Of a stretch of 64,000 nucleotides of DNA, positions 18,261 to 27,786 are shown one piece after another. Numbering within the stretch: the first letter of the stretch is position 1; each line of letters begins with the position of its first letter. The stretch is from Spirochaetales bacterium (lineage in GTDB: Bacteria > Spirochaetota > Spirochaetia > JABEVK01). Under the pieces are notes generated by a model. That model was not told the DNA's origin and searched no databases. It worked only from the letters and a program-made list of their open reading frames with translations. Made by a program: the position numbers and the translations under genes. The stretch lies in NCBI GenBank assembly GCA_947478845.1, contig CANJXC010000004.1, positions 62,001-126,000 on the forward strand. Direction: 5' to 3'.

Positions 18261-18277
18261 AAAGGGAAATACCCTTT
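18261..18277. repeat. Inverted repeat AAAGGG/CCCTTT between divergent promoters
   Basis: AAAGGG (18261-18266) and CCCTTT (18272-18277) form a perfect six-base inverted repeat with a five-base centre. It touches the -35 box of the tRNA-Gln promoter and lies behind the -35 of the divergent acidic gene, so it could be an operator; a chance repeat is possible. Confidence 0.35.
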
Positions 18278-18303
18278 GACAAAAACTCTGAAAAACGTAC
18301 ACT
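18276..18303 (+). promoter_or_regulatory. Promoter of tRNA-Gln and rplY
   Basis: Perfect -35 TTGACA (18276-18281), 16-base spacer, -10 TACACT (18298-18303). The tRNA begins 32 bases after the -10 box. rplY lies only 24 bases after the tRNA with no promoter of its own that I can see, so the two are probably in one transcript that is cut at the tRNA. Confidence 0.6.
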
Positions 18304-18335
18304 ATCTGTCTGTGTTTTGGGGTCTGATACTTCTG

Positions 18336-18408
18336 TGGGACGTCGCCAAGTTGGTAAGGCACCAGATTTTGGTTCTGGCATCCGAAGGTTCGAGTCCTTC
18401 CGTCCCAG
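18336..18408 (+). tRNA. tRNA-Gln (anticodon TTG)
   Basis: A 73-base cloverleaf. The acceptor stem pairs TGGGACG with CGTCCCA, followed by discriminator G. The D arm is GCC/GGC, the anticodon stem CCAGA/TCTGG holds the loop TTTTGGT (anticodon TTG, reading CAA and CAG), and the T arm is GAAGG-TTCGAGT-CCTTC. CCA is not encoded. The tRNA is just upstream of rplY. Confidence 0.97.
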
Positions 18409-18432
18409 TACATGTGAGTCAAGGAGACAACG

Positions 18433-19083
18433 ATGGAACAAATTACTTTGGCCTTTCAAGAACGCTCTGAACTGAGGAAGTCCGCTTCACGACGTCTGCG
18501 TACCAGCGGGCGCATTCCTGCGGTTATTTACGGTCAGGGCGCTCCTTTGGCAATTTCTGTGGATTCGCACGAGTTTTCTACGAGATTCTCTTCTTTCGGT
18601 GAGAATACCGTCATCAAGCTCCAGTCGGGAAAGTCAGTGTACGAGGTGCTGGTGAAAGACTATCAGGATAACCTGCTCACCAGCCAAGTGCAGCACATTG
18701 ACTTCTACCATATCAGTGCCACCAAGGCTCTGCACACCAAGGTGCCTATCCATGTCGATGGCACTGCTGTAGGTGTACGCAACGGCGGACTCATGGAAAC
18801 CGTTATCCACGAAGTCGAAGTCGAATGTCTGGCGAAAGATATCCCCCAAGGCATTCGTGTCGATGTGACGGATCTCGACATCGGCAGTTCGATTAAAGTC
18901 GGTGATCTCCCGTCTGCCAAGGGCGTCAAGATTCTCACGAATGCTGATGCGATCTTGGTGCATATCGTGTTTGCCCGCAACACCATTGAAGTTCCCGTTG
19001 TGGAAACTGCCGCCGTGGCCGACGTGGCGACAGCAGATTCGAAGGAAGCCCCGGCTAAAGCTTCTCCCGAGAAGAAAGGCTGA
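18433..19083 (+). CDS. rplY: 50S ribosomal protein L25, long (CTC/TL5) form
   Basis: A 216-residue protein: the N-terminal L25 domain that binds 5S rRNA (about residues 1-90, with GRIPAVIYGQG) and the C-terminal TL5 beta domain (about 95-185), then an Ala/Lys/Pro-rich tail ending PEKKG. This is the long form, not the short one of enterobacteria. AAGGAG lies about eight bases upstream of the ATG. It leads rplY-pth-tilS-ftsH, an order known from spirochaetes. Confidence 0.95.
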   Translation: MEQITLAFQERSELRKSASRRLRTSGRIPAVIYGQGAPLAISVDSHEFSTRFSSFGENTVIKLQSGKSVYEVLVKDYQDNLLTSQVQHIDFYHISATKALHTKVPIHVDGTAVGVRNGGLMETVIHEVEVECLAKDIPQGIRVDVTDLDIGSSIKVGDLPSAKGVKILTNADAILVHIVFARNTIEVPVVETAAVADVATADSKEAPAKASPEKKG

Positions 19084-19093
19084 TTTTATAACG

Positions 19094-19702
19094 ATGACGC
19101 GGTGGATCGTCGGCCTGGGCAACCCGGGACCCCGCTTCGATCTCACCCGTCATAATGCAGGATTCTGGTTCGCCGACTGTTTGGCCGAAACCCTTGGTCT
19201 TTCCTTTAGGAAACCTTGGTTTCGACCTTTTCTGTGCGCCAAGCTCCGCCAAGGTGAAATGACTTTGGTCATTGTGAAGCCCTTAGTTTATATGAACAGG
19301 TCTTCTGTTGCTTTGAGACGCCTGTTTCAACAGGGTAAGCTGGAGCCAAAAAACCTTCTCGTGGTTTTTGACCAGATGGACTTACCGCCTGGTAGAGCCA
19401 AACTGAAACTTAGGGGTAGCCCTGCAGGACACAATGGCTTGAAGTCTCTGGATAGGTTGTTTGCGCCCTATTCTTACGCCCGCCTATCGGTTGGAATCGG
19501 TAAGAACCAGGATGATGTCGTGGCGCATGTTCTCGGTAAGCCACCGGATGAAGAAAAAAAGGCCATCAATAGGACGGTTCAACTTGCGGCCAGCCAAGTA
19601 GCTGCGGGGTGGGCAGTGGGCTGGGAGGGCTTGATTTATGCCATCAACCGCATCGACGAAACGTCTCACAGCTCATTTGAAGAGTCAGTTCCAATTTCAT
19701 AA
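19094..19702 (+). CDS. pth: Peptidyl-tRNA hydrolase
   Basis: A 202-residue enzyme that frees tRNA from peptidyl-tRNA released by stalled ribosomes. It begins MTRWIVGLGNPGPRFDLTRHNAGFWFAD, with the catalytic His in RHNAG. Further signatures are KPLVYMNRSS and the LKLRGSPAGHNGLKSL loop. Length is normal. The frame is open upstream through the end of rplY, but homology begins at the ATG at 19094. The ribosome site is weak. The 3' end overlaps tilS by 65 bases. Confidence 0.95.
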   Translation: MTRWIVGLGNPGPRFDLTRHNAGFWFADCLAETLGLSFRKPWFRPFLCAKLRQGEMTLVIVKPLVYMNRSSVALRRLFQQGKLEPKNLLVVFDQMDLPPGRAKLKLRGSPAGHNGLKSLDRLFAPYSYARLSVGIGKNQDDVVAHVLGKPPDEEKKAINRTVQLAASQVAAGWAVGWEGLIYAINRIDETSHSSFEESVPIS

Positions 19703-20936
19703 CCTGCTACCCGAGCAACTTGTTTTTGTGGGTTACTCTGGTGGTCGCGATTCTTCGGTGCTCCTCGCTCTTACCTCACTGGTTTGGGATAAGAACCGGG
19801 TGGTCGCCTTTCACGTGGACCACGGTCTGCGGCCAGCGGAGGAAAGACACGCCGAGAGGGCACTGGTTGTGGAACAATGCCAACGTTGGGGTGTTGTTCT
19901 CAAGACTTTTGACGCACCAGCTTCCCCCGTAGTGACAGCTGGCTTAGAGGCGAGAGCCCGAAAAATCCGCTACGGTGCCTTCGGCAATCTGTTGGAAGAG
20001 TATCCAGGAGCCATCCTTCTTCTGGCCCACCATGCTCAGGACCAAGCCGAGACGATCCTGATGCGTCTGCTCAAGGGGCGTTCTTGGCAGGGTTTGGCCG
20101 GCATGCCGGTTTCCAGACCGGGGTATCTGCGTCCCTTTCTGAGCCTCCCGCCAAAGGATCTAGCCGTTGTTGCCCAAGACCTTGAGCTTGTTTGGTGGAC
20201 TGACTCAACGAACGCAGACCTGACGCTCAGAAGAAACCTGCTTCGGAACAAGGTGTTGCCTCTTTTGGAAGCCACTTTTCCGCGTGCCGTTCTAGCCTTG
20301 ACGGAGTTTGGTGCTACCTGGAGTCAACTTCTTCCTGAATCCCCACATCCGCTTTGGAAAACTGTAGGTAGCAGATCCGAAGTTCCTATTGGCCACTGGG
20401 AATCTTGGACACCAGTCCGCAGGGAGGCGGAATTGTTGGCGTTGCTGGCCCGGGCGGGTAACACATCAGCGGTCGCCAGGCGATCACTCGAGCCGCTGGT
20501 GCGGGAGAACAAAAGTCCTTGGTCGGCATCCGTCGGAAACTTCCGGTTCACCCGATCATCGACTTCAGTGGTTTGGGAGATGGTTGCCAAAGTCAAAGCC
20601 CCGCAGTACTTTATCAGGGTCACGGGTGGACAACCTGCCGACGTCGGTGAGTTCACAGTCAGTTGGTCTCTTCTTTCTTCAAACCTGTCCCATCGGGTTG
20701 AGGGCATTGACGTTACCAAAGACGTCTTTTGGTCGACAGAAGGCTCAATGGCAGCCAAGTGTACCGGAATGTCTCGGTTTCACCGCGACCATGCCCTATA
20801 CTTGCTGCAAGACGGGGCTGTTAAGGCTGCCTTCAACCGTGAAGGTTTGTTATTTTGGAAGGAAACTGACGAAGGCCGTTTGAACGGCCAAGTTTTTTTT
20901 GTTACGTTGAAGCGACGGAGTACCTATGAACGATGA
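19638..20936 (+). CDS. tilS: tRNA(Ile)-lysidine synthase
   Basis: A 432-residue enzyme that converts C34 of the minor tRNA-Ile to lysidine, letting it read AUA. The PP-loop SGGRDSS is near residues 34-40. The N-type ATPase region has AHHAQDQAETILMRLLKGRSWQGLAGM, and RRNLLRNKVLPLLE closes the catalytic domain. The C-terminal part is less conserved. I kept the ATG at 19638, although it overlaps pth, because GGGAGGG lies about eight bases upstream; a TTG at 19677 is the alternative. The stop overlaps ftsH by 11 bases. Confidence 0.92.
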   Translation: MPSTASTKRLTAHLKSQFQFHNLLPEQLVFVGYSGGRDSSVLLALTSLVWDKNRVVAFHVDHGLRPAEERHAERALVVEQCQRWGVVLKTFDAPASPVVTAGLEARARKIRYGAFGNLLEEYPGAILLLAHHAQDQAETILMRLLKGRSWQGLAGMPVSRPGYLRPFLSLPPKDLAVVAQDLELVWWTDSTNADLTLRRNLLRNKVLPLLEATFPRAVLALTEFGATWSQLLPESPHPLWKTVGSRSEVPIGHWESWTPVRREAELLALLARAGNTSAVARRSLEPLVRENKSPWSASVGNFRFTRSSTSVVWEMVAKVKAPQYFIRVTGGQPADVGEFTVSWSLLSSNLSHRVEGIDVTKDVFWSTEGSMAAKCTGMSRFHRDHALYLLQDGAVKAAFNREGLLFWKETDEGRLNGQVFFVTLKRRSTYER

Positions 20937-22809
20937 CGACGATAAGGAAAACAGGGCCCCCAATAACGGCTCCAATTCTCCTTTTGATTTCAAGAAGAAC
21001 CGCTTTGCACTGATCCTCTTCCTCGTGGTGATCGGCTTGGTCAGTGCTATTGTGATGACTGGCAATTTCAAGACCGGCCAACCTCTGGCCTACTCCACCT
21101 TTAAGGAATACCTTGACGCTGGAAAAATCCAGTCGGTAGAGATTCTCGATGGTACCGAAATCGTTGGCAACATTGCCAGCAGTTCGGGCACTCCGGTTCC
21201 CTTCAGTACAAAAATTCCCTACACAGACCTTGACCTGGTGAAACAGCTTACCGACAAGCACGTGATGCTCACCGGTGGCGACCGAGCCGTCAGTCCTCTG
21301 TTGTTGCTCATGCAATTTATCCCGTGGGTGATTGGAATTGCCTTGATTTACATGATGTACAAGCAGGTGAACGGAGGTGCCGGTGGCAAGGCCTTCGGCT
21401 TCGGAAAAAGTCGCGCCAAGAAGTACAACGACAAAGGAAAGAAGGTTGTGTTTGCCGATGTCGCTGGCCAAGAGGAAGCCAAACATGAGCTTCAGGAAAT
21501 CGTCGAGTTTTTGAAGAATCCTGAGAAGTTTACGACCATAGGTGCCAAGATCCCCAAAGGAGTGCTGCTAGTAGGCCTGCCGGGAACAGGAAAAACAATG
21601 ATGGCAAAGGCTGTCGCCGGGGAAGCTGGTGTGAACTTTTTTCACATGTCCGGATCTGATTTTGTGGAGATGTTCGTCGGTGTGGGTGCTAGTCGTGTCC
21701 GTGACCTGTTTGAACAGGGCCGCCAAAACTCACCCTGTATCCTATTCATTGACGAGATTGACGCCGTAGGTCGAACACGCGGTGCGGGCTATGGTGGTGG
21801 CCATGATGAACGAGAACAAACCTTGAATCAGCTTCTGGTGGAAATGGATGGCTTTGACACCAAAGAAGCCGTCATCGTGATCGCCGCTACCAACCGAGCC
21901 GATGTTCTCGACCCAGCCCTTCTGAGGCCGGGCCGTTTCGACCGGCAGGTCGTTGTCGACATGCCAGACGTGAAGGAACGCGAAGCTATACTTCGTATTC
22001 ATTCCTCCAAAATCAAGCTAGCCACCAGCGTTGACCTCAATCGGGTAGCCAGGGCTACTCCCGGTTGTTCGGGCGCCGACATCGCCAACCTCGTCAATGA
22101 AGCGGCATTGTTCGCGGCCCGACGGGGGAAGTTGGAGGTAGAACTCCAGGATTTCGAGGAGGCCCGAGACAAAATTCTGATGGGTCTGGCGCGCAGGTCC
22201 AAAGTAATTCAGCCCAAGGAAAAACTGGCTACAGCTTATCACGAGGCCGGGCACGCGCTGCTTCACTATTACTTGAAAGACTCTGATCCCCTCCACAAGG
22301 TGACTGTTGTTCCTCGCGGCCGTGCCTTGGGTGTTGCCTTCTCCCTTCCCGAAGAGGACAAGTATTCCCGCAACCGCGGTTGGCTCCTCGATCGTATCAA
22401 GATCTGCTACGGAGGGTTCGTCGCTGAGGAGTTGATGTTTGGTGAGACCACAACTGGTGTGCAGAACGATCTGGAACAGGCAACAAGCATGGCAAGGCGC
22501 ATGGTGACAGAATGGGGTATGAGCGAAAAGGTTGGTCCCATGGCCTTAGGTAGCGAGGGAGAACCAATTTTTCTTGGCAAAGAGATTGCCACCCACAAGG
22601 ATTACTCCGAAGAAACGGCGCGAACCATCGACAGCGAAATCCGCCGCATACTCAACGATGGGCTCGACGCTGTGCGTCTGATCTTGAAAGAACACAAAGA
22701 TGAACTCGTGAAATTGGCTGAAGAACTCGTTGCCAAGGAAACTCTGGATGACGACCAGGTGCGAAGGCTTTTGGGCTTCCCACCCCGAATGGTTCCTGCG
22801 GTGGATTGA
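20926..22809 (+). CDS. ftsH: ATP-dependent zinc metalloprotease FtsH
   Basis: A 627-residue membrane AAA protease that degrades damaged and regulatory proteins. Two membrane helices (about 27-44 and 123-145) enclose a periplasmic domain. The AAA domain has Walker A GLPGTGKT at 217-224 (Leu in place of the usual Pro), Walker [10 protein letters not shown] at 271-279 and the second region [20 protein letters not shown]. The zinc motif HEAGH is at 439-443. The N-terminus is unusually acidic (MNDDDDKE). It overlaps the end of tilS, and its own stop overlaps the next gene (TTGA). Confidence 0.97.
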   Translation: MNDDDDKENRAPNNGSNSPFDFKKNRFALILFLVVIGLVSAIVMTGNFKTGQPLAYSTFKEYLDAGKIQSVEILDGTEIVGNIASSSGTPVPFSTKIPYTDLDLVKQLTDKHVMLTGGDRAVSPLLLLMQFIPWVIGIALIYMMYKQVNGGAGGKAFGFGKSRAKKYNDKGKKVVFADVAGQEEAKHELQEIVEFLKNPEKFTTIGAKIPKGVLLVGLPGTGKTMMAKAVAGEAGVNFFHMSGSDFVEMFVGVGASRVRDLFEQGRQNSPCILFIDEIDAVGRTRGAGYGGGHDEREQTLNQLLVEMDGFDTKEAVIVIAATNRADVLDPALLRPGRFDRQVVVDMPDVKEREAILRIHSSKIKLATSVDLNRVARATPGCSGADIANLVNEAALFAARRGKLEVELQDFEEARDKILMGLARRSKVIQPKEKLATAYHEAGHALLHYYLKDSDPLHKVTVVPRGRALGVAFSLPEEDKYSRNRGWLLDRIKICYGGFVAEELMFGETTTGVQNDLEQATSMARRMVTEWGMSEKVGPMALGSEGEPIFLGKEIATHKDYSEETARTIDSEIRRILNDGLDAVRLILKEHKDELVKLAEELVAKETLDDDQVRRLLGFPPRMVPAVD

Positions 22810-24377
22810 GGGTGAGGCGACTCGGCTGGGGGTTGCTTTGGATTTTATTGGGCTTTTCCGTTTCCGCTCAAACCTCGGGCGTGTTGCCTTCGTATCTTGC
22901 GGAAACAGTGCGTCGGGGTCTTCCTCTGCTGGCACTCACTGACTCAAAGGAAGTGGTACCTTTGTGGCCAGAACTCGAGTCGTCTCTTCGCAACGAGGCA
23001 TCGCTCGCTTCTTCTTCAGACCTATTTCTCGTTGATTCTTGGATTTTGCTGCAACAAGGTCGTACTCAGGAGGCTTTCCAGCGGCTTGAAGTGCTGTGGA
23101 AATCTCCGTTCCCCGTCGGTACCAGCCATTATCCGGTGACCTACCGGGCTGAAGCCTGGTTTTCAGCTTTGAGACAGACAGGGCAGGACCAAAGGCTCAA
23201 TCAGGCCTGGACGGCTTGGGAACAAAAGTACCTGAGCCCACGTGTGCTTCTTGATGGCCTTTCCAGTTTGGAAAAGACCCAGCCCTCGGTTGTTGTGGGA
23301 GTACTTCGACAGGCCTTGCTCCTGTATCCCCAAGATCGGCGGTGGTTGCCGTGGCTGGCCCGCTACGCCTCTGAGTTTCCCCAAACCTTGTCACTTCTGA
23401 AACGTGACCTGACAACAGGTGGTTTTTCGCAGGCCGAACTTCTGGCCCTTCTGCGCCAGAATCCCGATAGCCGCGCCTTACTGGCTCAGGTGGGATACCC
23501 AAGCATAAGGTTGGATGCTGCTTTGTCTGGTGACTACCCGTCGCTGCTTACACAAGAAAAAAAGGAAATGGCGCCTACGGGCGTATTCACCTGGGATCAG
23601 AATACCGACGGGATTGCTGAAAGCCGTGTCGTTTTCCACGAGGGCCATTTGAGGTCTTGGAGCCGAGGCAACCTTGACCCAATGGGGCAGTCTTGGAGTC
23701 TGGTTTTTGAAGAGGGCCGTCCGAAGCTATGGTTGGAATCGAATCGAGACTCACGGTGGAGGCTCGACTACGAGTCCTACCCCTTTGTTCATTCGCTCAC
23801 CTACGAATATGGGAGCCATCGCATCGAGTATCAGTTTCCTCCTTTTGCTGTGGATGTCCGCATCGGACCGGATGAACGTTTTGGGGGTCCGGAAGTCGCG
23901 TGGCCGTGGCAATTAGACTCGGCCCTTTTGCCCTTGTCGCTGTCTAGTTTAGCGGTCAGGGCTTCTTCTGTTGTGACTCGCGACAACGGTATCGTGGAGT
24001 CCACGATATCGCTCTATCAAGGGCAGGTCTGGCTGAAGGTCGATTCGAATGCCGAAGGAAAGCCTGATGTTTGGAGCTTCTACCGTCAAGGGAAGCTCGA
24101 CCGCGTGTATAGAGATCCCTCCGGGCGAGCTTCCGCAAACCTCCAGGAAGTTTACGCGCAGGGTGAGTTTCAATCCTTTCTTGCCGATGCTGACCGAACC
24201 GGCAGGACCACCTTTGCCTTGTTTCCGGCTGAGGGTGTCGAACTCTGGGACTTTCGCGCTACTGGTAAGCCGATCTTGCACAGGATGACTTGGGACTCCG
24301 ACTCGGTGAGCGCGATCGCTTTTTCGGGGAACAAGGTGCCTTGGGAAACCATGCCACCCTGGGAATCCCGTCCTTGA
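22806..24377 (+). CDS. Exported protein of unknown function
   Basis: A 523-residue protein with a signal peptide ending near SVSAQ (residue 22), so it should be periplasmic or surface-located. The first half is helical and TPR-like. The second half has short repeats of the form DQNTDGIAESRV, DSNAEGKPDVWSFYRQGKLDR and DADRTGRTTF, like the D-N-DG strand-turn repeats in some spirochaete secreted proteins. Start candidates are a TTG at 22806 overlapping the ftsH stop (TTGA) or a GTG six bases later. The next gene is coupled to it in the same way. I cannot name a family. Confidence 0.75.
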   Translation: MRVRRLGWGLLWILLGFSVSAQTSGVLPSYLAETVRRGLPLLALTDSKEVVPLWPELESSLRNEASLASSSDLFLVDSWILLQQGRTQEAFQRLEVLWKSPFPVGTSHYPVTYRAEAWFSALRQTGQDQRLNQAWTAWEQKYLSPRVLLDGLSSLEKTQPSVVVGVLRQALLLYPQDRRWLPWLARYASEFPQTLSLLKRDLTTGGFSQAELLALLRQNPDSRALLAQVGYPSIRLDAALSGDYPSLLTQEKKEMAPTGVFTWDQNTDGIAESRVVFHEGHLRSWSRGNLDPMGQSWSLVFEEGRPKLWLESNRDSRWRLDYESYPFVHSLTYEYGSHRIEYQFPPFAVDVRIGPDERFGGPEVAWPWQLDSALLPLSLSSLAVRASSVVTRDNGIVESTISLYQGQVWLKVDSNAEGKPDVWSFYRQGKLDRVYRDPSGRASANLQEVYAQGEFQSFLADADRTGRTTFALFPAEGVELWDFRATGKPILHRMTWDSDSVSAIAFSGNKVPWETMPPWESRP

Positions 24378-25927
24378 GACTTGCAGGTTTGTTTTTGGCG
24401 GGAGCGGTACTGCTTGCCGCCTGCCAGACTGACCATCATCTTCTGAGTCCGGTAGACCAACCGGGTTCCGAAGAGGCGAGGTTGGCAAGTGTCCGCCACC
24501 AGTTGCAGGCCGGCGAATTATGGAAAGCTTGGGTTCTGCTGGTCAATAATCCATCAGATTCTAAGCCCCAGACCGAGTTGCTGCGCACCGTCGAATCCCA
24601 GTTGTTGGCCTTTTGGGAGACGCTTCGCTCCGATCCTGCAAAGGTGACCAAGGCCAACGAATGGCAACGAAGCCTAGCGGATGCAGAGTTGGTGCCCAAG
24701 GTGGAAGCAAATGTTGAGTCTCTGCCTACTCCCCCTGCAGCCGGGGGCCCAAACGAATGGCTCAAAGGGACCGTAACAGTCATTGTCAACCGGGGCCTGA
24801 AACTAGAGCGCGGCACTGCCTCGCCTGATATCGTGATCGGAAGTGGCTTCTTTGTTGACCAGTCCGGCTTGATTATGACCAATGAGCATGTCATCGACTC
24901 GGCGCTGCAACCAGGAAATGCAACCACGAAGATTTCGATACGGATGCCGGGTTCTAAGGGAGAGCGTGTACCCGCAAAGGTCCTAGGCTGGGATAAAAAC
25001 CACGACTTGGCCCTGCTCAAGGTGGAGCTGCATCCCGAATATGTTTTCCAGTTCTCCAATAAGGGGTTATTGCAACCGGGGCAACGCCTTCAGGCTCTTG
25101 GGTCGCCTGGAGGTTTGGGGTCGACGCTGACCGAAGGAATTGTGTCGGCCCTGAAACGGCCGCTGCTACCTATGGGCGATGTCTTTCAGGTGGATGTTGC
25201 CGTGAACCCTGGAAACAGTGGTGGACCTCTAGTGGACGCTACGGGACAAGTTGTTGGCGTCGTTTTTGCGGGAATTCAGGAGTTTCAGGGTGTTAACTTT
25301 GCTATACCTGCCACCATTGCCACCAAGTTGCTTCCTCGGTTGAAAGCTGGTGGCAAGGCCATCATCCCCTGGCTGGGGCTGGGCCTTCAAGAAGACTTCA
25401 AGGGACTTGAGGTGGTTTATGTTTTGCCCCAAGGCCCCTCCGACTGGGCGGGGATAAGAAAGGGCGATAGGTTGCTGTCTTTGGCTGGGCAGTCGGTCTC
25501 GGAAATTGCTCAGGCCCAGGGTAAGCTTCTCGACTTTGGCATCGACTCACCGATAAAACTGGACTTGGAACGGGGGGGCAACGCCTTGAGGCTTTGGGTG
25601 AGTCTGGCTACGCGGCCTGAAGAACCCTTGAAGGTAGCAGTTGACTCCGATCTGGCGGCAAATGTCCTTCTGGTGGCTTTTGGTATCGACGTAGAAGATG
25701 TTGGCACTCCTGTAGACCGTAGCTTTCGCGTCGTGCGTGTACTGGCAGGCACGGATGGCGAGGAATTGCAGCTTTCTGCGAATGATCCGTTGACCATCCT
25801 GGACTGGACGACCGACCTTGACCACCATGCTTTAGTTTGCAGGGTGATGGTTAAGCGCAGAATTGGTGGCTACTTTGAGACTCAAGTGCAACTCGCGGCA
25901 CCATTAGCTTTGCGGCAATTCCTTTGA
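24374..25927 (+). CDS. DegP/HtrA-type serine protease lipoprotein
   Basis: From a TTG at 24374 (overlap TTGA with the previous stop) the protein has 517 residues and begins with a lipoprotein signal ending in LLAAC, lipidated Cys17. A helical spacer follows. The trypsin-like protease domain has the triad His172 (TNEHVID), Asp211 (KNHDLALL) and Ser282 (NPGNSGGPLV). A PDZ domain lies at about 345-430, and about 85 further residues are unassigned. It is predicted to act on damaged envelope proteins while anchored to a membrane. The lipid anchor is less common than the soluble periplasmic form. A longer frame from 24290 lacks the signal at its start. Confidence 0.88.
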   Translation: MRLAGLFLAGAVLLAACQTDHHLLSPVDQPGSEEARLASVRHQLQAGELWKAWVLLVNNPSDSKPQTELLRTVESQLLAFWETLRSDPAKVTKANEWQRSLADAELVPKVEANVESLPTPPAAGGPNEWLKGTVTVIVNRGLKLERGTASPDIVIGSGFFVDQSGLIMTNEHVIDSALQPGNATTKISIRMPGSKGERVPAKVLGWDKNHDLALLKVELHPEYVFQFSNKGLLQPGQRLQALGSPGGLGSTLTEGIVSALKRPLLPMGDVFQVDVAVNPGNSGGPLVDATGQVVGVVFAGIQEFQGVNFAIPATIATKLLPRLKAGGKAIIPWLGLGLQEDFKGLEVVYVLPQGPSDWAGIRKGDRLLSLAGQSVSEIAQAQGKLLDFGIDSPIKLDLERGGNALRLWVSLATRPEEPLKVAVDSDLAANVLLVAFGIDVEDVGTPVDRSFRVVRVLAGTDGEELQLSANDPLTILDWTTDLDHHALVCRVMVKRRIGGYFETQVQLAAPLALRQFL

Positions 25928-25940
25928 GGCGCAAGTTTTC

Positions 25941-25969
25941 TTGAAACATAACGCGGTTTCAGGTAAAGT
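25941..25969 (+). promoter_or_regulatory. lepA promoter, leaderless arrangement
   Basis: TTGAAA (25941-25946), 17-base spacer, TAAAGT (25964-25969), then only five bases to the lepA ATG. No Shine-Dalgarno site precedes the ATG. Confidence 0.5.
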
Positions 25970-25974
25970 GGCAC

Positions 25975-27786
25975 ATGCCCCACGCCACTTCCATGATCCG
26001 CAACTTTTGCATCATCGCGCACATCGACCACGGCAAGTCGACGCTGGCTGACCGGTTCATCCAGCGGGCCAAAATCATCGATGACCGCAACTTTCAGAAC
26101 CAACTTCTGGACAACATGGATATCGAACGTGAACGCGGCATCACCATCAAGAGTCAGGCAGTGTGCCTTCCTCACACCTCCAAGGACGCAAAACGCTACA
26201 TCTTAAATCTGGTAGATACCCCCGGGCATGCGGATTTTTCCTATGAGGTGAGCCGAGCCATTGCCAGTTGCGAGGGTGCCCTTCTTGTTATTGATGCCAC
26301 TCAGGGAGTACAGGCTCAGACGCTTTCGAATCTCTATATGGCCATGGAACACAATCTTGAAATTATTCCCGTGATTAACAAGATTGACATGCCCGGCGCC
26401 GATATCGAGCGGGTCAAATATCAGATTGATCACGATCTGGGCCTAGATTCCTCCATTGCGGTCCCCGTTTCGGCCAAAATGGGCTTGGGTATGGATGAAC
26501 TGCTTGAGGCCATCGTTGCGTACATTCCACCTCCAAAAGGACTGGATGACGCTCCCCTCCAATCGATTATTTTTGACTCCCACTACGATGCGTTCCGGGG
26601 TGTCATCGTCCACATTCGCAACTTCGAAGGAACTCTGAAAGAAGGTGACACCATCCGTTTATATTCCAACGGGAATACGTATGTTGTGGAAGAAGTGGGC
26701 TTTTTCCGCATCGTGCTTGAGCGGACCAAGATTTTGGGTCCTGGCGAAGTGGGCTACATCATTGCTGGAATCAAGAACATCAGTGACATCCGCGTGGGAG
26801 ACACTGTCACACTCAATAGCAATCCGTGTGAGAAACCCCTCGCGGGGTTCAAGGAAGTCAAACCAGTCGTCTTTTCATCGTTATACCCCGTCGATTCTGA
26901 CCAATATGAAGAACTGGTCAAGGCGCTTGAGAAACTTAAGCTCAATGACGCGGCGCTCATCTATGAAAAAGACTCCTCAGCCGCGCTTGGCTTCGGGTTC
27001 AAATGCGGATTTCTCGGCTTGTTGCATCTGGAAGTTGTACAGGAGCGCATCGAGCGGGAGTTCGACTTAAACATCATCCTCACCTCACCCTCGGTGCAAT
27101 ACCGCATTACTCCCAAGAAGGGTGAGCCCTATTACATTGAGACTCCCGGTGATTTTCCGGACCCGACGACAATAGAGTTTGCCGAAGAACCCTATATCAA
27201 GGCAACGGTGATCACTCCCACAGACTATTTGGGAAACATCATGACGCTTTGCAACAATAAACGCGGAGTTCAGACCAACATGACCTACCTCGACGAGCGT
27301 AGGGTGGAAATGCGCTACGACATGCCGCTTTCGGAAGTCCTGTTCGACTTCTACGACAAATTGAAATCGATCAGCAAGGGTTATGCCTCTTTTGACTACG
27401 ATGTGTCGAGTTTCCAACAGACTGACCTCGTGAAACTCGACATCCTGCTCAATGGTGAACCCGTCGACGCCCTGAGCATGCTGGTGTACAAGGGCAACGC
27501 CTACGACCGAGCCCGAAAGGTATGCGAGCGGCTCAAGGATGAAATTCCCCGGCAACAATTCAAGATCCCCATCCAAGGCTCCATCGGAAACTCTGTCATT
27601 GCCCGGGAGACTGTTCAGGCTTTTCGGAAAGATGTGCTTGCCAAATGCTACGGCGGCGACATAAGCCGCAAGCGTAAGCTCCTTGAAAAGCAAAAAGAAG
27701 GAAAGAAACGTATGAAAATGGTGGGAAGCGTCGAACTCCCCCAGAGCGCGTTCCTCTCGGTTCTCAAGACCGGCGACGACGACTAG
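25975..27786 (+). CDS. lepA: Elongation factor 4 (LepA) GTPase
   Basis: A 603-residue translational GTPase with the LepA layout: G domain (AHIDHGKST near residue 16, DTPGHADFSYEV, NKIDMP), domain II, EF-G-like domains III and V, and the LepA-specific C-terminal domain ending with the basic RKRKLLEKQKEGKKRMK stretch. It acts on ribosomes in translation or 30S maturation. The ATG at 25975 is five bases after a -10 box; a second ATG at 25993 gives the shorter start MIRNFCIIAHIDHG and has no Shine-Dalgarno site either. The stop overlaps the convergent gene at a shared CTAG. Confidence 0.96.
   Translation: MPHATSMIRNFCIIAHIDHGKSTLADRFIQRAKIIDDRNFQNQLLDNMDIERERGITIKSQAVCLPHTSKDAKRYILNLVDTPGHADFSYEVSRAIASCEGALLVIDATQGVQAQTLSNLYMAMEHNLEIIPVINKIDMPGADIERVKYQIDHDLGLDSSIAVPVSAKMGLGMDELLEAIVAYIPPPKGLDDAPLQSIIFDSHYDAFRGVIVHIRNFEGTLKEGDTIRLYSNGNTYVVEEVGFFRIVLERTKILGPGEVGYIIAGIKNISDIRVGDTVTLNSNPCEKPLAGFKEVKPVVFSSLYPVDSDQYEELVKALEKLKLNDAALIYEKDSSAALGFGFKCGFLGLLHLEVVQERIEREFDLNIILTSPSVQYRITPKKGEPYYIETPGDFPDPTTIEFAEEPYIKATVITPTDYLGNIMTLCNNKRGVQTNMTYLDERRVEMRYDMPLSEVLFDFYDKLKSISKGYASFDYDVSSFQQTDLVKLDILLNGEPVDALSMLVYKGNAYDRARKVCERLKDEIPRQQFKIPIQGSIGNSVIARETVQAFRKDVLAKCYGGDISRKRKLLEKQKEGKKRMKMVGSVELPQSAFLSVLKTGDDD

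Noticed and set aside
20902-21486. Long minus-strand frame opposite ftsH
   Set aside because: Lies wholly in conserved ftsH coding sequence; the peptide shows no family signature.
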